From contig JAACTB010000013.1 of assembly GCA_009993605.1 (NCBI GenBank), positions 62,001 to 126,000 of the forward strand: a stretch of DNA of 64,000 bases, given 5' to 3'. Positions 18,026 through 27,385 of the stretch are shown here, piece by piece. Below the pieces are notes generated by a model. That model was not told where the DNA came from. It ran no database searches and was given only the letters and a program-made list of their open reading frames with translations. Origin of the DNA: Erythrobacter sp. Its GTDB lineage: Bacteria; Pseudomonadota; Alphaproteobacteria; Sphingomonadales; Sphingomonadaceae. The position numbers and the translations under genes are program-made. Within the stretch, counting starts at the first letter, position 1; the number at the start of each line of letters is the position of its first letter.

Positions 18026-18663
18026 TCATCGCCGTCGACGGCCCAACCGCTTCGGGCAAGGGCACCATCGCCAAGGCATTGTCCGCCCATTTCGGCCTGC
18101 CGCACCTCGACACCGGCCTGCTCTACCGCGCGGTCGGGCGGCAGGTCCTTCTCAACGGCGGAGACCCCGACGATGCGCAGGACGCGCTGGCGGGATGCAC
18201 CTTCCCCGATACGCTGCTCGACGATCCCAGCCTGCGCAACGAGGAGACCGGCGGGCTCGCAAGCCGCGTGTCGGTTCATCCGCCGGTTCGCGAGACGCTG
18301 TTCGAACGCCAGCGTGCCTTCGCCACACAGGTCGGCGGCGCCATTCTCGATGGGAGGGACATCGGCACAGTGATCGCGCCCGAAGCGGAGGCGAAGCTGT
18401 TCGTCACTGCGAGTGTCGAAGCGCGCGCCCAGCGCCGCTTCCTCGAAATGCGCGAACGCGGCGTGCGCGTGACGCTGCTCGAAATCGCGGACGATCTGAG
18501 GCGCCGTGACGAGCGCGACCGCGAGCGCACGGTGGCCCCTCTTATCCCCGCTAAGGACGCGATGGTGCTGGATACGAGCGGCCTGGGCCGGGAGGAAGCC
18601 ATAGAAGTAGCGATCGCAGCGGTCGAGCAGATGGCCGCCCGTGGACGAACCGGAGAAGCCTAA
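18022..18663 (+). CDS. cmk: Cytidylate kinase
   Basis: Phosphorylates CMP and dCMP. The 213 residues begin MIIAVDGPTASGKGTIAKAL (P-loop GPTASGKG) followed by LPHLDTGLLYRAVG and the family block AILDGRDIGTVIAPEAEAKLFVTASVEARAQRR; the lid and C-terminal region LRRRDERDRERTVAPL, then DAMVLDTSGL. The start ATG at 18022 overlaps the preceding stop. In many relatives rpsA follows cmk; here it does not, and the convergent HD-GYP gene overlaps the stop by 4 bases. Confidence 0.95.
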   Translation: MIIAVDGPTASGKGTIAKALSAHFGLPHLDTGLLYRAVGRQVLLNGGDPDDAQDALAGCTFPDTLLDDPSLRNEETGGLASRVSVHPPVRETLFERQRAFATQVGGAILDGRDIGTVIAPEAEAKLFVTASVEARAQRRFLEMRERGVRVTLLEIADDLRRRDERDRERTVAPLIPAKDAMVLDTSGLGREEAIEVAIAAVEQMAARGRTGEA

Positions 18664-19940
18664 CCCTCAGCCGCCTGCAGGACGGGATCGCTCCACACTT
18701 CGCGGATCGCGTCTGGGCGGCAATCCTGCATCGTCAGGCCGAATTCTTCAGGTGCAGCGATCCGCACGATCGCATCGCTGGCGAACTCGTCGTCGATGAC
18801 GATCTCTTCGGGCTCGATCCTGCTGGCGCCTTCGACTGACAAAAAGTTCAGCAACAGCGGCCGCGAATTGCGCTTCGCATTGTCCAGTACGATACCAAGG
18901 CGCCCGCTGCGCAGTTCCACTAGCAGTCCCGGCGGAAACACCCCCATCGCCTGCATGAAGGCGAACAGCAGCTCCTGATCGAACTGGCCGTGCCAACGCC
19001 ACATCGCCGAAACCGCTTCCGCAGGGGACCATGCGCTCTTGTAGGCACGGTTGGAGGTCAGCGCGTCATAGACGTCGCAAATGGCGCCCAGCCGCGCGGC
19101 TTCGGTCAATTCATCGCCCGCGAGCTTGTGCGGATATCCCTTGCCATCGACCCGCTCGTGATGATGCAAGCAGACGTCGAGCGCCATTTCCGGGACATTC
19201 GCGGTCTTCAAAAGCATGGCGTGGCCGAATTCGGGATGATGGCGGACGCGCTCCATCTCGTCGTCGTTGAGCGAGCCGGGCTTGTTCAGGATCGTATCCT
19301 CCACGCCCATCTTGCCGATATCGTGCAGCAGTCCCGCCATGCCGTAATCGCGCACTTCTGCCTCGCTGCGTCCGAGATGGCGCGCGACATTGACCATCAG
19401 GGTGCAGACGGCGACCGAATGAAGGTAGGTGTATTCGTCCTTCTTCTTGAGCCGGAGAATATCGAGCAGCGTGCGCGGCGTGCGCTCGACCATGTCGATG
19501 ACTTCGTCCACCAGACCGGTGATCTGCGGCATCCGAACCGCGCGCCCCAAGCGGACATCGCTGCAGGCGCGGCGCATCGTCACCAGCGATTCGGCGACCA
19601 GCGCTTGCGCCCGTTCGCGATCGCTCTTGCGCCGCCAAGGTTCGATTACCGGTCCACGTCTTTTTGGCTGACCCGTCGGATTGGGTCGCGACGCTTTTGG
19701 CACGACCGCAATTCGCACAGGCTCCGCGGCTTTCGGCTTGGGTGGCTGAGGCCTGTCCGGCCCGATGCCCTTTTCGTCATCGATCACGACAGCGGGAATT
19801 TTCGCCTGATTGATGCGAGCGACATCCGCAGGCTTTACGACGAAGCGCGAGAACCAGAAGGGGTGATCCAGCCAGCTGCCACCGAATTTGGCCACATACA
19901 TTCCGGCCCGGACGTCTGACGGGGGAATCGAATGCAGCAC
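18660..19940 (-). CDS. HD-GYP domain protein (c-di-GMP phosphodiesterase candidate)
   Basis: A 426-residue cytoplasmic protein: N-terminal DUF3391-type segment (VRAGMYVAKFGGSWLDHPFW), then an HD-GYP domain with YTYLHSVAVCTLMVNVARHL, the metal-binding HD in LLHDIGKMG (about residues 210-218), HPEFGHAMLL, and HHHERVDGKGYPHKLAGDEL, which contains the GYP loop. All key motifs look intact, so hydrolysis of cyclic-di-GMP is plausible. Starts on GTG at 19940 with AGGGTGAG upstream. Convergent with cmk, sharing 4 bases. Confidence 0.88.
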   Translation of the reverse strand: MLHSIPPSDVRAGMYVAKFGGSWLDHPFWFSRFVVKPADVARINQAKIPAVVIDDEKGIGPDRPQPPKPKAAEPVRIAVVPKASRPNPTGQPKRRGPVIEPWRRKSDRERAQALVAESLVTMRRACSDVRLGRAVRMPQITGLVDEVIDMVERTPRTLLDILRLKKKDEYTYLHSVAVCTLMVNVARHLGRSEAEVRDYGMAGLLHDIGKMGVEDTILNKPGSLNDDEMERVRHHPEFGHAMLLKTANVPEMALDVCLHHHERVDGKGYPHKLAGDELTEAARLGAICDVYDALTSNRAYKSAWSPAEAVSAMWRWHGQFDQELLFAFMQAMGVFPPGLLVELRSGRLGIVLDNAKRNSRPLLLNFLSVEGASRIEPEEIVIDDEFASDAIVRIAAPEEFGLTMQDCRPDAIREVWSDPVLQAAEG

Positions 19941-20070
19941 CGTCTCACCCTCATCTTTCGCCAGACCGCACGAGGCGCGGGAATCGACCGCCTTTCGGGT
20001 CGGGCGAAGCCTAGGGTTTCATTCGATAAAAATGAGTAAATCGCGTAATCTCTTTTCGATTGAACAGCGA

Positions 20071-20505
20071 TCAACCGATCGAAAAGCCGGCCGCCTTGGC
20101 TTCCGCACGAATCTCGGCTTCATCGAGGCGCGCATGCGCACCTTCCACACGTGCCCAAACCGCCGCGCGATCGGCGAAGATTTCCCGATCGACGGACAGA
20201 GCCTTCGCAGCGTCGAACAGCCCGGCGGAAAAACTGCGATTGCCGGTGGGCAAGAAACGGAACCATAGCGTGCTTCCGCATCGGGAACAGAACGCTCTCT
20301 CGGCCCATTCGCTCGAGCGGTAGACAGCGATGGCTTCCCCGCCCGATACAGTCGCCTCGTCCCCGGTCATCGCCGCATAGAACGCCCCGCCCCAGCGCCG
20401 ACACATGTCGCACTGGCAAATCTCCAAACGATCCGCAGGTTATTCGAGCTCGATCGAAACGGCTCCACACAGGCACCGCCCTTCGATCGCGCCCTTTTCC
20501 GTCAT
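20071..20505 (-). pseudogene. GFA family (glutathione-dependent formaldehyde-activating-like) gene broken by in-frame stop
   Basis: From the ATG at 20505 the frame reads MTEKGAIEGRCLCGAVSIEL plus E, then TAA (20442-20440), and continues in the same frame PADRLEICQCDMCRRWGGAF to 20071. Both sides are the same GFA domain: the first zinc-site motif GRCLCGAV is before the stop, while CQCDMCRR and FCSRCGS are after it. The ATG overlaps the stop of the upstream Lrp gene as ATGA, supporting this as the true start. A restart at TTG 20427 would lack the first CxC. One nonsense change would explain it; sequencing error or readthrough remain possible. Confidence 0.75.
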
Positions 20506-20966
20506 TCCAGCGGTACGCCCGGTTCGTTCTTGCTGTTGCGGATGGTCAGCGACGTCTTCACGCTCGCGACATTGGGCGCCGGCGTCAGCTTGCTGGTGAG
20601 GAATTCCTGGAAACTCTGAAGGTCGCGGCTGACGATCTTGAGGATGAAATCGATCTCGCCATTGAGCATATGCACTTCGCGCACCTCGGGCAGATCGTTC
20701 ATCGCCGCCTCGAACTCGCGCAGCGCGCTTTCGGCCTGGCTCTTCAGGCTGACCATGGCGAACACCATGATCGAAAAGCCGAGCGAGGCGGGATCGAGCT
20801 CGGCGTGATACCCGCGGATCACGCCTTCTTCCTCAAGCGCGCGAACACGCCGCAGACAGGGCGGAGCGGTCAGCCCGACACGGTGGGCGAGCTCGACATT
20901 CGTCACGCGCCCTTCGCGCTGCAATTCGGTAAGCAATTTGCGATCGATCGCGTCGAGATTGGCCAT
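20502..20966 (-). CDS. Lrp/AsnC family transcriptional regulator
   Basis: A 154-residue one-domain regulator: N-terminal helix-turn-helix (MANLDAIDRKLLTELQREGR, then TNVELAHRVGLTAPPCLRRV) and C-terminal RAM ligand domain (DPASLGFSIMVFAMVSLKSQ; EVREVHMLNGEIDFILKIV). Such proteins control amino-acid or related metabolism; the effector is unknown. I took the ATG at 20966 rather than a start 7 residues upstream because it matches the family N-terminus. Its stop overlaps the start of the broken GFA gene. Confidence 0.9.
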   Translation of the reverse strand: MANLDAIDRKLLTELQREGRVTNVELAHRVGLTAPPCLRRVRALEEEGVIRGYHAELDPASLGFSIMVFAMVSLKSQAESALREFEAAMNDLPEVREVHMLNGEIDFILKIVSRDLQSFQEFLTSKLTPAPNVASVKTSLTIRNSKNEPGVPLE

Positions 20967-20987
20967 GCGTCCCCCGCCCCCAAACAC

Positions 20988-21206
20988 TGTGGCACCAGTT
21001 CAGATTTGATGCCGAAACATGAAATGTAACCTGCGTAGAAATGCGCGCAAGACTAATATTATTGTTTGTGCCCGCAATCGTCTCGTATTGCAACGCCGCC
21101 GCAACGTTCCGGTAAGGTTATTCGTTGACTGTGTATGAGGGATAGCGGTGGCAGGGGCGACACTGCCCCACACGCTACCGCGTGGCGCCCACCAGCCGGA
21201 GTAACG
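20988..21206. promoter_or_regulatory. Divergent intergenic region between Lrp regulator and histidine-kinase gene
   Basis: About 240 bases with a comparatively AT-rich stretch (21030-21070, ACTAATATTATTG). It presumably holds promoters for both divergent genes. No ORF or clear operator recognised. Confidence 0.35.
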
Positions 21207-23027
21207 ATGCTTTTCGACGATCGCCTTGCCACAGTGCTGCGCCATCGCGCCACGGGCGGTCGAGCGGTGCGCACGCAGTATCGGCAATTGCTCGATCTGC
21301 TCGGAGGCGCACAGGGCATTTCCGAAGAGCATGGCGGCGATCCCAGCATGACCGCCGCCGCCTATCTCCGCCTGACGGCCCTCTCCGACCTGGTTCCTGC
21401 GGCCGAACGAGCGCGGATCATAACCGAAGGCGGCAAGCGCATTCGCAATCCCCGCCTCGTGGATTGGTTCGCGCAGGCCGAGCCCGAAATTGCGGCGAGC
21501 GCGCTGGCCCGATCCGCCCTGACCGAAGCCGAATGGGTGGAACTCATCCCCGGCCTGCCGATCCGCGCGCGCGGCTTCCTGCGGCACCGCAACGATCTAC
21601 CCCGAAACGCCGTAGCGGTTCTCGATCGCCTCGGCGTCAGCGATCGCGGCCTCCCCGAACCTGAAAAAATTCCCGCCGAACCCGTCGCCGCCCCCGCCCC
21701 TATTGCCGAGCCGCCACAGGCAAGGCCACTGGAAACCGCAGCCGCACGGATCGAGAGCACTCAGCCCGAAGAGGCTGGGGCTTCGGGCATCGGCGATCTC
21801 GTGCGCAGGATCGAAGCCTTCCAAAAAGCACGCGATCCGAGCGAGCATGGCAAGGCGGCGGACCGAAAGAACCAGGACGGGGCAGGACCTGCCGATCCTC
21901 GCCTCCCGCTGGGCGAAAGAAGCGGTCCACGCCTCGGCAGCGGCTTTCCCGAGACGCGCCGCCCGCCGCTGATAAATTTCGCCTTTTCGACCGATGTCGA
22001 CGGCCGGATCGATTGGGCGGATGCGCCGGTCGCGCCCATGGTGGTCGGCACCGATCTTGTCGCTCGCCACGCATCCAACACCACTGCCGCAAAGGACGGT
22101 TTCGCTGCCGCCTTCTTCGATCGTCGCCCGGTACGCGACGCTGCGGTCACCCTGTCGGGTGCGCAACGCATCGTGGGAGAATGGCTGGTCGACGCCGCAC
22201 CGCGCTTCACGCCGAGCGGAGGGCGCTTCGAAGGCTATCTGGGGCGGTTCCGCCGTCCCGCCGAAAACACGGCGCAGGATCGGGCCGCCGCACAGGCCGA
22301 TCGGATCCGGCAATTGCTCCATGAATTGCGCACTCCGGTCAACGCCATCCAGGGGTTCGCCGAAGTCATCCAGCAGCAGCTGTTCGGCGCGACGCCTCAC
22401 GAATATCGCGCTCTGGCCGCGGCGATCGCGGGTGACAGCGCCCGGATGCTGGCGGGGTTCGACGAGCTCGACAGGCTTGCCAAGCTGGAAGGCGGCGTCT
22501 CCGAAATGGAGGCAGGCGAGGCCGATATCGCCGCGATCCTCCGACGCCAGAGCGAACAATTGCAGACGGTGCTGTCGCCGCGCGTCGCGCGCCTCGCAAC
22601 CGATTGGGCGCTGGCGCATGCCGTGGTCGAAATCGCCGTGCAGGAGGCCGAGCTGCTCTCTTGGCGCGTCCTGGCGACGATCGCCTCGGCGACCGGCGCT
22701 GGCGAGACGGTAAAGATAAGCCTGACCGCGCAGGATGGCGCGATGTGCCTTCGCTCTGCCCTCCCCCAGACCCTGGCGACCGCGAAGGACATCTTTTCCA
22801 CCGAGACACGCCCGGTCGGCGGCGCGCTGAGCCCGGGCATATTCGGCGCCGGTTTCGCACTGAGATTGGCCCGGGCCGAAGCGCGCACGATCGGCGGCGA
22901 TCTCTATCGCGAAGAGGACGATCTCCTGCTCTCGCTCCCGATCCTCTCGCCTGTCGATCGCGCGTTTTCCTCACCAGACATGAGCGGTGCGGCAGGCGAC
23001 GACCTTCGCAAAGGGACTGCGAACTGA
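21207..23027 (+). CDS. Sensor histidine kinase-like protein with weak ATPase motifs
   Basis: A 606-residue cytoplasmic protein without clear membrane helices. The N-terminal ~350 residues are helical and Pro/Ala-rich. A HisKA-like dimerisation box follows, QLLHELRTPVNAIQGFAEVI (His372). The C-terminal ATPase domain is unusual: a G-box-like FGAGFALRLARAEARTIGGDL is present, but where the N-box should be I see ELLSWRVLATIASATGAGET, with no Asn-rich motif. It may be a degenerate kinase or scaffold. The ATG at 21207 has CCGGAG upstream. The deacetylase gene follows immediately. Confidence 0.75.
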   Translation: MLFDDRLATVLRHRATGGRAVRTQYRQLLDLLGGAQGISEEHGGDPSMTAAAYLRLTALSDLVPAAERARIITEGGKRIRNPRLVDWFAQAEPEIAASALARSALTEAEWVELIPGLPIRARGFLRHRNDLPRNAVAVLDRLGVSDRGLPEPEKIPAEPVAAPAPIAEPPQARPLETAAARIESTQPEEAGASGIGDLVRRIEAFQKARDPSEHGKAADRKNQDGAGPADPRLPLGERSGPRLGSGFPETRRPPLINFAFSTDVDGRIDWADAPVAPMVVGTDLVARHASNTTAAKDGFAAAFFDRRPVRDAAVTLSGAQRIVGEWLVDAAPRFTPSGGRFEGYLGRFRRPAENTAQDRAAAQADRIRQLLHELRTPVNAIQGFAEVIQQQLFGATPHEYRALAAAIAGDSARMLAGFDELDRLAKLEGGVSEMEAGEADIAAILRRQSEQLQTVLSPRVARLATDWALAHAVVEIAVQEAELLSWRVLATIASATGAGETVKISLTAQDGAMCLRSALPQTLATAKDIFSTETRPVGGALSPGIFGAGFALRLARAEARTIGGDLYREEDDLLLSLPILSPVDRAFSSPDMSGAAGDDLRKGTAN

Positions 23028-23028
23028 T

Positions 23029-24135
23029 ATGGCAAGCCGACATCTGGATCGTATGGGAAATCGAGCGCCAGCATTTGGCGCATCGAACGAACGCAGGGCC
23101 ATCTCGACGGGGGACGATCGGGGCGTGAGCAGAAATCCATCGGCATGTTTGCGCAGCATCCCTGCGCCGGGCCAGAAGGCCCGTTTCGCGCCCGATTTCG
23201 GGCAGCGTTCGCTGCTGACCGTCGATACCGAGGAAGAATTCGACTGGGAGGGCGATTTCAGCGCCAGCGACCACGGCCTCAAACACCTGAAATCCATCGC
23301 CGAATTCCAGCAATTCGCCGAGAATATCGGCGTCATCCCGACCTATCTGATCGACTGGCCGATCGCCTCGTCAGTCCGTGCGCAGGAAATGCTCGGCGAA
23401 TATGTCAGGCGCGGCACGGCGGAAATCGGCATTCAGCTGCACCCTTGGGTCAACCCGCCTTTCGAGGAGGATGTGAACCCTTATAACAGCTATGCCGGCA
23501 ACCTCCCGCACGCGCTCGAACGCGAGAAGTTCCTGCGCCTCCAGGAACGGATCATCGAACGCTTCAACTGCACGCCGCAGATCTATCGCGCCGGGCGCTA
23601 TGGGCTGGGCACGCAATCGGCCCGGATGCTGACGGATGCCCGCGTGGCGATCGACAGTTCGGTGCGCTCGCTTTATGATTACCGCCCCGGCGACGGACCC
23701 GATTATTCCCAGCATCCGCTCGAACCCTATTGGGTGGACGAACGGCGCCAGTTACTCGAACTTCCGCTTACGACGGTGTTCTGGGGCCTGTTGCGTCATC
23801 AAGGCCGCTGGCTTTTCCCCCGCATGGCGAAGCTGCCGCGTGCGAACGGCATCCTCGCCCGAACGCGACTATTGGAACGGATCGCGCTGACACCAGAGGG
23901 CGTGCCGAAGGAGGCGGCGATCCGCGGCATCGACATGGCGATCGACGACGGCCTGCCGGTGCTGGTTCTGAGCTTCCACAGCCCCTCGCTGATGCCCGGC
24001 CTCACGCCTTATGTGCGCAGCGAGGACGATCTCGACGAATTCTACGACTGGCTGCGCGGCGTCTACGCCTATCTCGAACAGCGCGGTATCGCGCCAACGA
24101 CCGTCGAGGAGATCAAGGCGAGCGTCCTCGTCTGA
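23029..24135 (+). CDS. WalW-like polysaccharide deacetylase family protein
   Basis: A carbohydrate esterase-4-like (NodB homology) protein of about 368 residues. Motifs: LLTVDTEEEFDWEG (catalytic Asp-type motif 1), EIGIQLHPWVNPP (the metal-binding H-x-x-W variant), YRAGRYGLG and LPVLVLSFHSPSL near the C-terminus. Such WalW-type proteins sit with exopolysaccharide or sensor genes in sphingomonads; the substrate is unknown. The start is uncertain: ATG 23029 is one base after the kinase stop, but conserved sequence begins only near 23190, so ATG 23053 or a later GTG is possible. Confidence 0.75.
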   Translation: MASRHLDRMGNRAPAFGASNERRAISTGDDRGVSRNPSACLRSIPAPGQKARFAPDFGQRSLLTVDTEEEFDWEGDFSASDHGLKHLKSIAEFQQFAENIGVIPTYLIDWPIASSVRAQEMLGEYVRRGTAEIGIQLHPWVNPPFEEDVNPYNSYAGNLPHALEREKFLRLQERIIERFNCTPQIYRAGRYGLGTQSARMLTDARVAIDSSVRSLYDYRPGDGPDYSQHPLEPYWVDERRQLLELPLTTVFWGLLRHQGRWLFPRMAKLPRANGILARTRLLERIALTPEGVPKEAAIRGIDMAIDDGLPVLVLSFHSPSLMPGLTPYVRSEDDLDEFYDWLRGVYAYLEQRGIAPTTVEEIKASVLV

Positions 24136-24226
24136 CCGCTGTCGAAGCGCGTGATCGGCCGGCGCAATCGGATGCTTGTGCTGGAAGGGTCGCCGGGCTA
24201 GGCGGCTGTCGCCGACGCATCGGGAC

Positions 24227-24302
24227 GGGCCTGTAGCTCAGCGGTTAGAGCTGGCCGCTCATAACGGCTAGGTCGCGGGTTCGAATCCTGCCGGGCCCAC
24301 CA
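24227..24302 (+). tRNA. tRNA-Ile2(CAT, lysidine type)
   Basis: A 76-nt cloverleaf with acceptor GGGCCTG/CGGGCCC, D-arm GCTCAGCGGTTAGAGC, anticodon stem GGCCG/CGGCT with loop CTCATAA (anticodon CAT), T-arm GCGGGTTCGAATCCTGC and encoded CCA. Overall it resembles E. coli ileX rather than initiator or elongator Met, so I call it the isoleucine tRNA whose C34 is converted to lysidine by TilS. Elongator Met remains possible. Confidence 0.85.
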
Positions 24303-24354
24303 GATGCATGGTGCAACGAAAGCCGCCCCGCCCGGCACAATCGGCGGCCCCGGT

Positions 24355-24433
<79 letters not shown>

Positions 24434-24560
24434 GTTTGGAATGGCAATCTTCCGCAATATCCATGGGACCTGGGCAACGCGCTCGCGAACGTGCGTGACT
24501 TGCCTGGATAGGGGTGGAACACAGCGGTTTGATCTTCCACGACGAACGAGCGGCATCACG

Positions 24561-24674
24561 ATGAAAAGACTTCTCCGAAAAATCCTGCGACAGCCGCCGT
24601 CTGAAATTCGTGATGATATTCAGGTGGAGGAATTCGTCGAATTGCAGCGCTGCGAACTGTTCGGTCCGTCCTAG
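24561..24674 (+). CDS. Very small ORF, possible N-terminal remnant
   Basis: A 37-codon ORF ([20 protein letters not shown], then a Glu-rich end) downstream of the two tRNAs. A short basic start followed by Pro is seen in some hexapeptide acetyltransferases, and a decayed acetyltransferase lies 100 bases further on, so this may be its N-terminal fragment. That link is a guess; it could also be chance. Confidence 0.3.
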   Translation: MKRLLRKILRQPPSEIRDDIQVEEFVELQRCELFGPS

Positions 24675-24778
24675 TCGGGTTTCGCAGTTACGCCAATTCT
24701 AGCCTGCTAAGACACGTTCGGATCGGACGGTTCTGCTCGATCGGGCGGCGTTGTTCGATTGGGGCGGCTCTGCACGAC

Positions 24779-25171
24779 GTGGCGTGTTTCACTACGCACC
24801 CGATAGCGCGGGCCGATACCTTCGCGTCCGATCCTTTGACGACGATCGGCAACGATGTCTGGATCGGCGACAATGTGGTCGTCGTGGCGGGCGTCTCCGT
24901 GGGCGACGGGGCGGTGATCGGCGGCGGTGCCGTGGTTACGAAAGACGTACCACCCTATGCGATCGTCGGCGGCGTGCCGGCTCGCCTGATCCGGCCGCGT
25001 TTCGACGAACAACAGATCGCCTACCTCCTTGAAGCGAAATGGTGGCGCTATGGCGACCGCGCCGTAGATCTGTGCGGCAAGGGTGCGAGCCCCGCCCAGA
25101 TGCTGTCCGCACTGGCTGGCGCTTCGCTCGAGCCCCTGCCCGAGCATTTCAGCTCATGGCGAGGTTTCTGA
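24779..25171 (+). pseudogene. Truncated CatB-like hexapeptide-repeat acetyltransferase
   Basis: The 130 residues from GTG 24779 contain the C-terminal half of a left-handed beta-helix acetyltransferase of the CatB/Vat (xenobiotic) type. They include [20 protein letters not shown], then [28 protein letters not shown] and the tail [17 protein letters not shown]. Family members are about 200-210 residues and begin with further hexapeptide turns and the catalytic His loop; here these are absent, and upstream sequence up to tRNA-Pro has no matching frame. It is most likely a remnant of a larger gene next to a tRNA pair. Confidence 0.65.
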
Positions 25172-25195
25172 TCATCGGGTTGCCGGAGGCTTCCC

Positions 25196-27385
25196 TTACT
25201 CCGGCATGACTTCGAGCACGCGGTCAGGCGTCATCGGGAAGCTCAGGACCCGCGCACCGCAGGCGTTGTAGATCGCATTGGCGATGGCCCCTGCGCCACC
25301 GCACATGCCGAGTTCGCCGATGCCCTTTGCCTGGATCGGGCTCGCGACCGGGTCGCGTTCCTCCACCATCAAGACCTCGACCTCGCCGACGTCGCGGTTT
25401 ACCGGAACGTGGTATTCCGCGAGGTCGCAATTGACGAGATGGCCGTCATTGGGATCGAAATGCAGGGCCTCGGTCAGCGCCGCGCCGATACTCCAGGTAA
25501 TGCCGCCCAGACATTGCGAGCGCGCGGTCTTCTCATTCAGGACGCGCCCGAACCCGAAGGCGCCCAGCATCCTGTCGACCCGCGTTTCCCCGGTGAAGCG
25601 GTTGACCCGGACCTCGGCGAAGAAGGCCCCGAAACCCGAAGCGGTGTGGCTGTCGGCGATATCGCCCGGCTCGTAATGGCCTTCTTCGGACAATTCCTCG
25701 CCGTCGAGCAATTCCACCAGAGATCGACCGCCGTCCACTGCGCCATCGCGCAGGACCAGTTCGCTCTCGTCTGTACCTGCCTTTTCGGCCAACATCCTGC
25801 GCAAGGCGCGGCAGGCGAGGTAGGCCGCCGATCCGATCGAGGCCGCGCCCCAGCTGCCGCCGGAACCGGGGCCGCGCGGGAAATCGGTATCGCCCAGCTG
25901 GACGAGCACGTCGTCCACGGCGATCCCCAGCATTTCCGCGACCAATTGCGCGAGGATCGTATAGGTGCCCGTTCCGATATCGGTCATGTCCGAGCGGATC
26001 TCGGCCGTGCCATCGGGCTTCAGCGTCACGCGCGCCCTCGCCTCGCCGACATTGTGCACGCGCGCTGCGCTCGCCATGCCGGTGCCGGTCCACCATTCGC
26101 CGTCAAGCGTATGGCGCGGTGAGCGGGCGCCGGAGTCCCAGCCGAAGCGCTCCGCCCCCTGCTTCAGGCATTCGGCGAGCTTGTGGGACGAGAAGGGAAG
26201 ATCCTCTTCGGGATCGCGATCGGGAATGTTGCGAAGGCGCAGCTCCACCGGATCGATTCCGCTCTTTTCGGCGAGAACGTCCATCGCGATTTCCAGTGCG
26301 GGCATACCGACCGCCTCACCCGGGGCGCGGACCGATCCGGCGGTCATCCGATGGATTCGCGCGACTTCGAGCTTCAGCGCGCGATTGGCGCCGCCATAGA
26401 GAAAATGCGAGGACTGCAGGACAGGCTCGGCAAATTCCTCACCGGGTAGGTTCGAGACCAAGGCCTCGTGGCCGAACCCGTAGAGCTTTCCTTCGCCGTC
26501 TCCGGCCAGACGCAGACGCTGCGTGGTCTCGCTGCGGCGCATGACGCACTGAAAGACCTGCTGGCGGCTCATCACCACGCGGACCGGCCTTCCGACCTGT
26601 TCGGCAGCGATCGCGGCGGCGACCACCTCTTCACTGACTCCAAGCTTCGACCCGAACCCGCCGCCTACATACCGCGAAACGAGCCGTACCCGGTCCTCTG
26701 CGATCCCCAGCGTGTCGGCGAGTTCGGCGATGTTGTAATTCAACATCTGTAGCGAGGCGTGGACGGTGAGCTTGTCACCCTCCCACTGCGCGATCGCGGC
26801 GTGCGGTTCCATGGCGGCGGACGCGTGGCCTTCGGTCGTGATTGCGAGGTCAACCGCATGATCGGCGCGGCTCATCGCCTGTGCCAGATCGCCCTGATCG
26901 ACGGTTTCGTCCTCCTGCTCCTCCGGCTCGGCATCCGATGGATCGAGGGGAGCGCCCTCCTCGGCTCGATATTCCACCTTGAGATGCTTGGCCGCGTCGC
27001 GCGCTTGCTCGAACGTCTCGGCGACGACCACGGCGATCGGCTGGCCCCAGAAAAAGACCTGGGTCGGACCCTGTTGCGGTGCTTCGCCAGCGGTTCCCTG
27101 CGCTGCGCGCGTCGTCAGGCGCTCGTCGTCGATAATGGCGAGGACTCCCGGCATTGCGAGCGCCGATGCCTTGTCGATCGACACGACCTCGCCCCGCACG
27201 ATCGTAGAGGTTACGATCACGCCGTCGGCTGCATTTTCGATCGGATATTCGGCAGCATAAGGCGCCGTCCCGGTCACCTTCGCCAGCCCTTCGACCCGCG
27301 AAACGGGCTTGCCGAGCACGCCCTGCTTCATCGTGTCGAGAAAATTCTCGGTATCGGGTTCGTCTTGCTTGAGATGGGCGGTCAT
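25196..27385 (-). CDS. Xanthine dehydrogenase-family molybdopterin-binding subunit
   Basis: The large catalytic subunit (729 residues) of a three-subunit molybdenum hydroxylase of the aldehyde oxidase/xanthine dehydrogenase family. Visible are GKPVSRVEGLAKVTGTAPYA (domain 1), VVVAETFEQARDAAKHLKVEY, YVGGGFGSKLG, GSVRAPGEAVGMPALEIAMD, and near the C-terminus the Moco/catalytic GIGELGMCGGAGAIANAIYNA. No signal peptide, so cytoplasmic. The substrate cannot be told. Its start overlaps the FAD subunit stop by 4 bases; last gene of the operon. Confidence 0.9.
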   Translation of the reverse strand: MTAHLKQDEPDTENFLDTMKQGVLGKPVSRVEGLAKVTGTAPYAAEYPIENAADGVIVTSTIVRGEVVSIDKASALAMPGVLAIIDDERLTTRAAQGTAGEAPQQGPTQVFFWGQPIAVVVAETFEQARDAAKHLKVEYRAEEGAPLDPSDAEPEEQEDETVDQGDLAQAMSRADHAVDLAITTEGHASAAMEPHAAIAQWEGDKLTVHASLQMLNYNIAELADTLGIAEDRVRLVSRYVGGGFGSKLGVSEEVVAAAIAAEQVGRPVRVVMSRQQVFQCVMRRSETTQRLRLAGDGEGKLYGFGHEALVSNLPGEEFAEPVLQSSHFLYGGANRALKLEVARIHRMTAGSVRAPGEAVGMPALEIAMDVLAEKSGIDPVELRLRNIPDRDPEEDLPFSSHKLAECLKQGAERFGWDSGARSPRHTLDGEWWTGTGMASAARVHNVGEARARVTLKPDGTAEIRSDMTDIGTGTYTILAQLVAEMLGIAVDDVLVQLGDTDFPRGPGSGGSWGAASIGSAAYLACRALRRMLAEKAGTDESELVLRDGAVDGGRSLVELLDGEELSEEGHYEPGDIADSHTASGFGAFFAEVRVNRFTGETRVDRMLGAFGFGRVLNEKTARSQCLGGITWSIGAALTEALHFDPNDGHLVNCDLAEYHVPVNRDVGEVEVLMVEERDPVASPIQAKGIGELGMCGGAGAIANAIYNACGARVLSFPMTPDRVLEVMPE

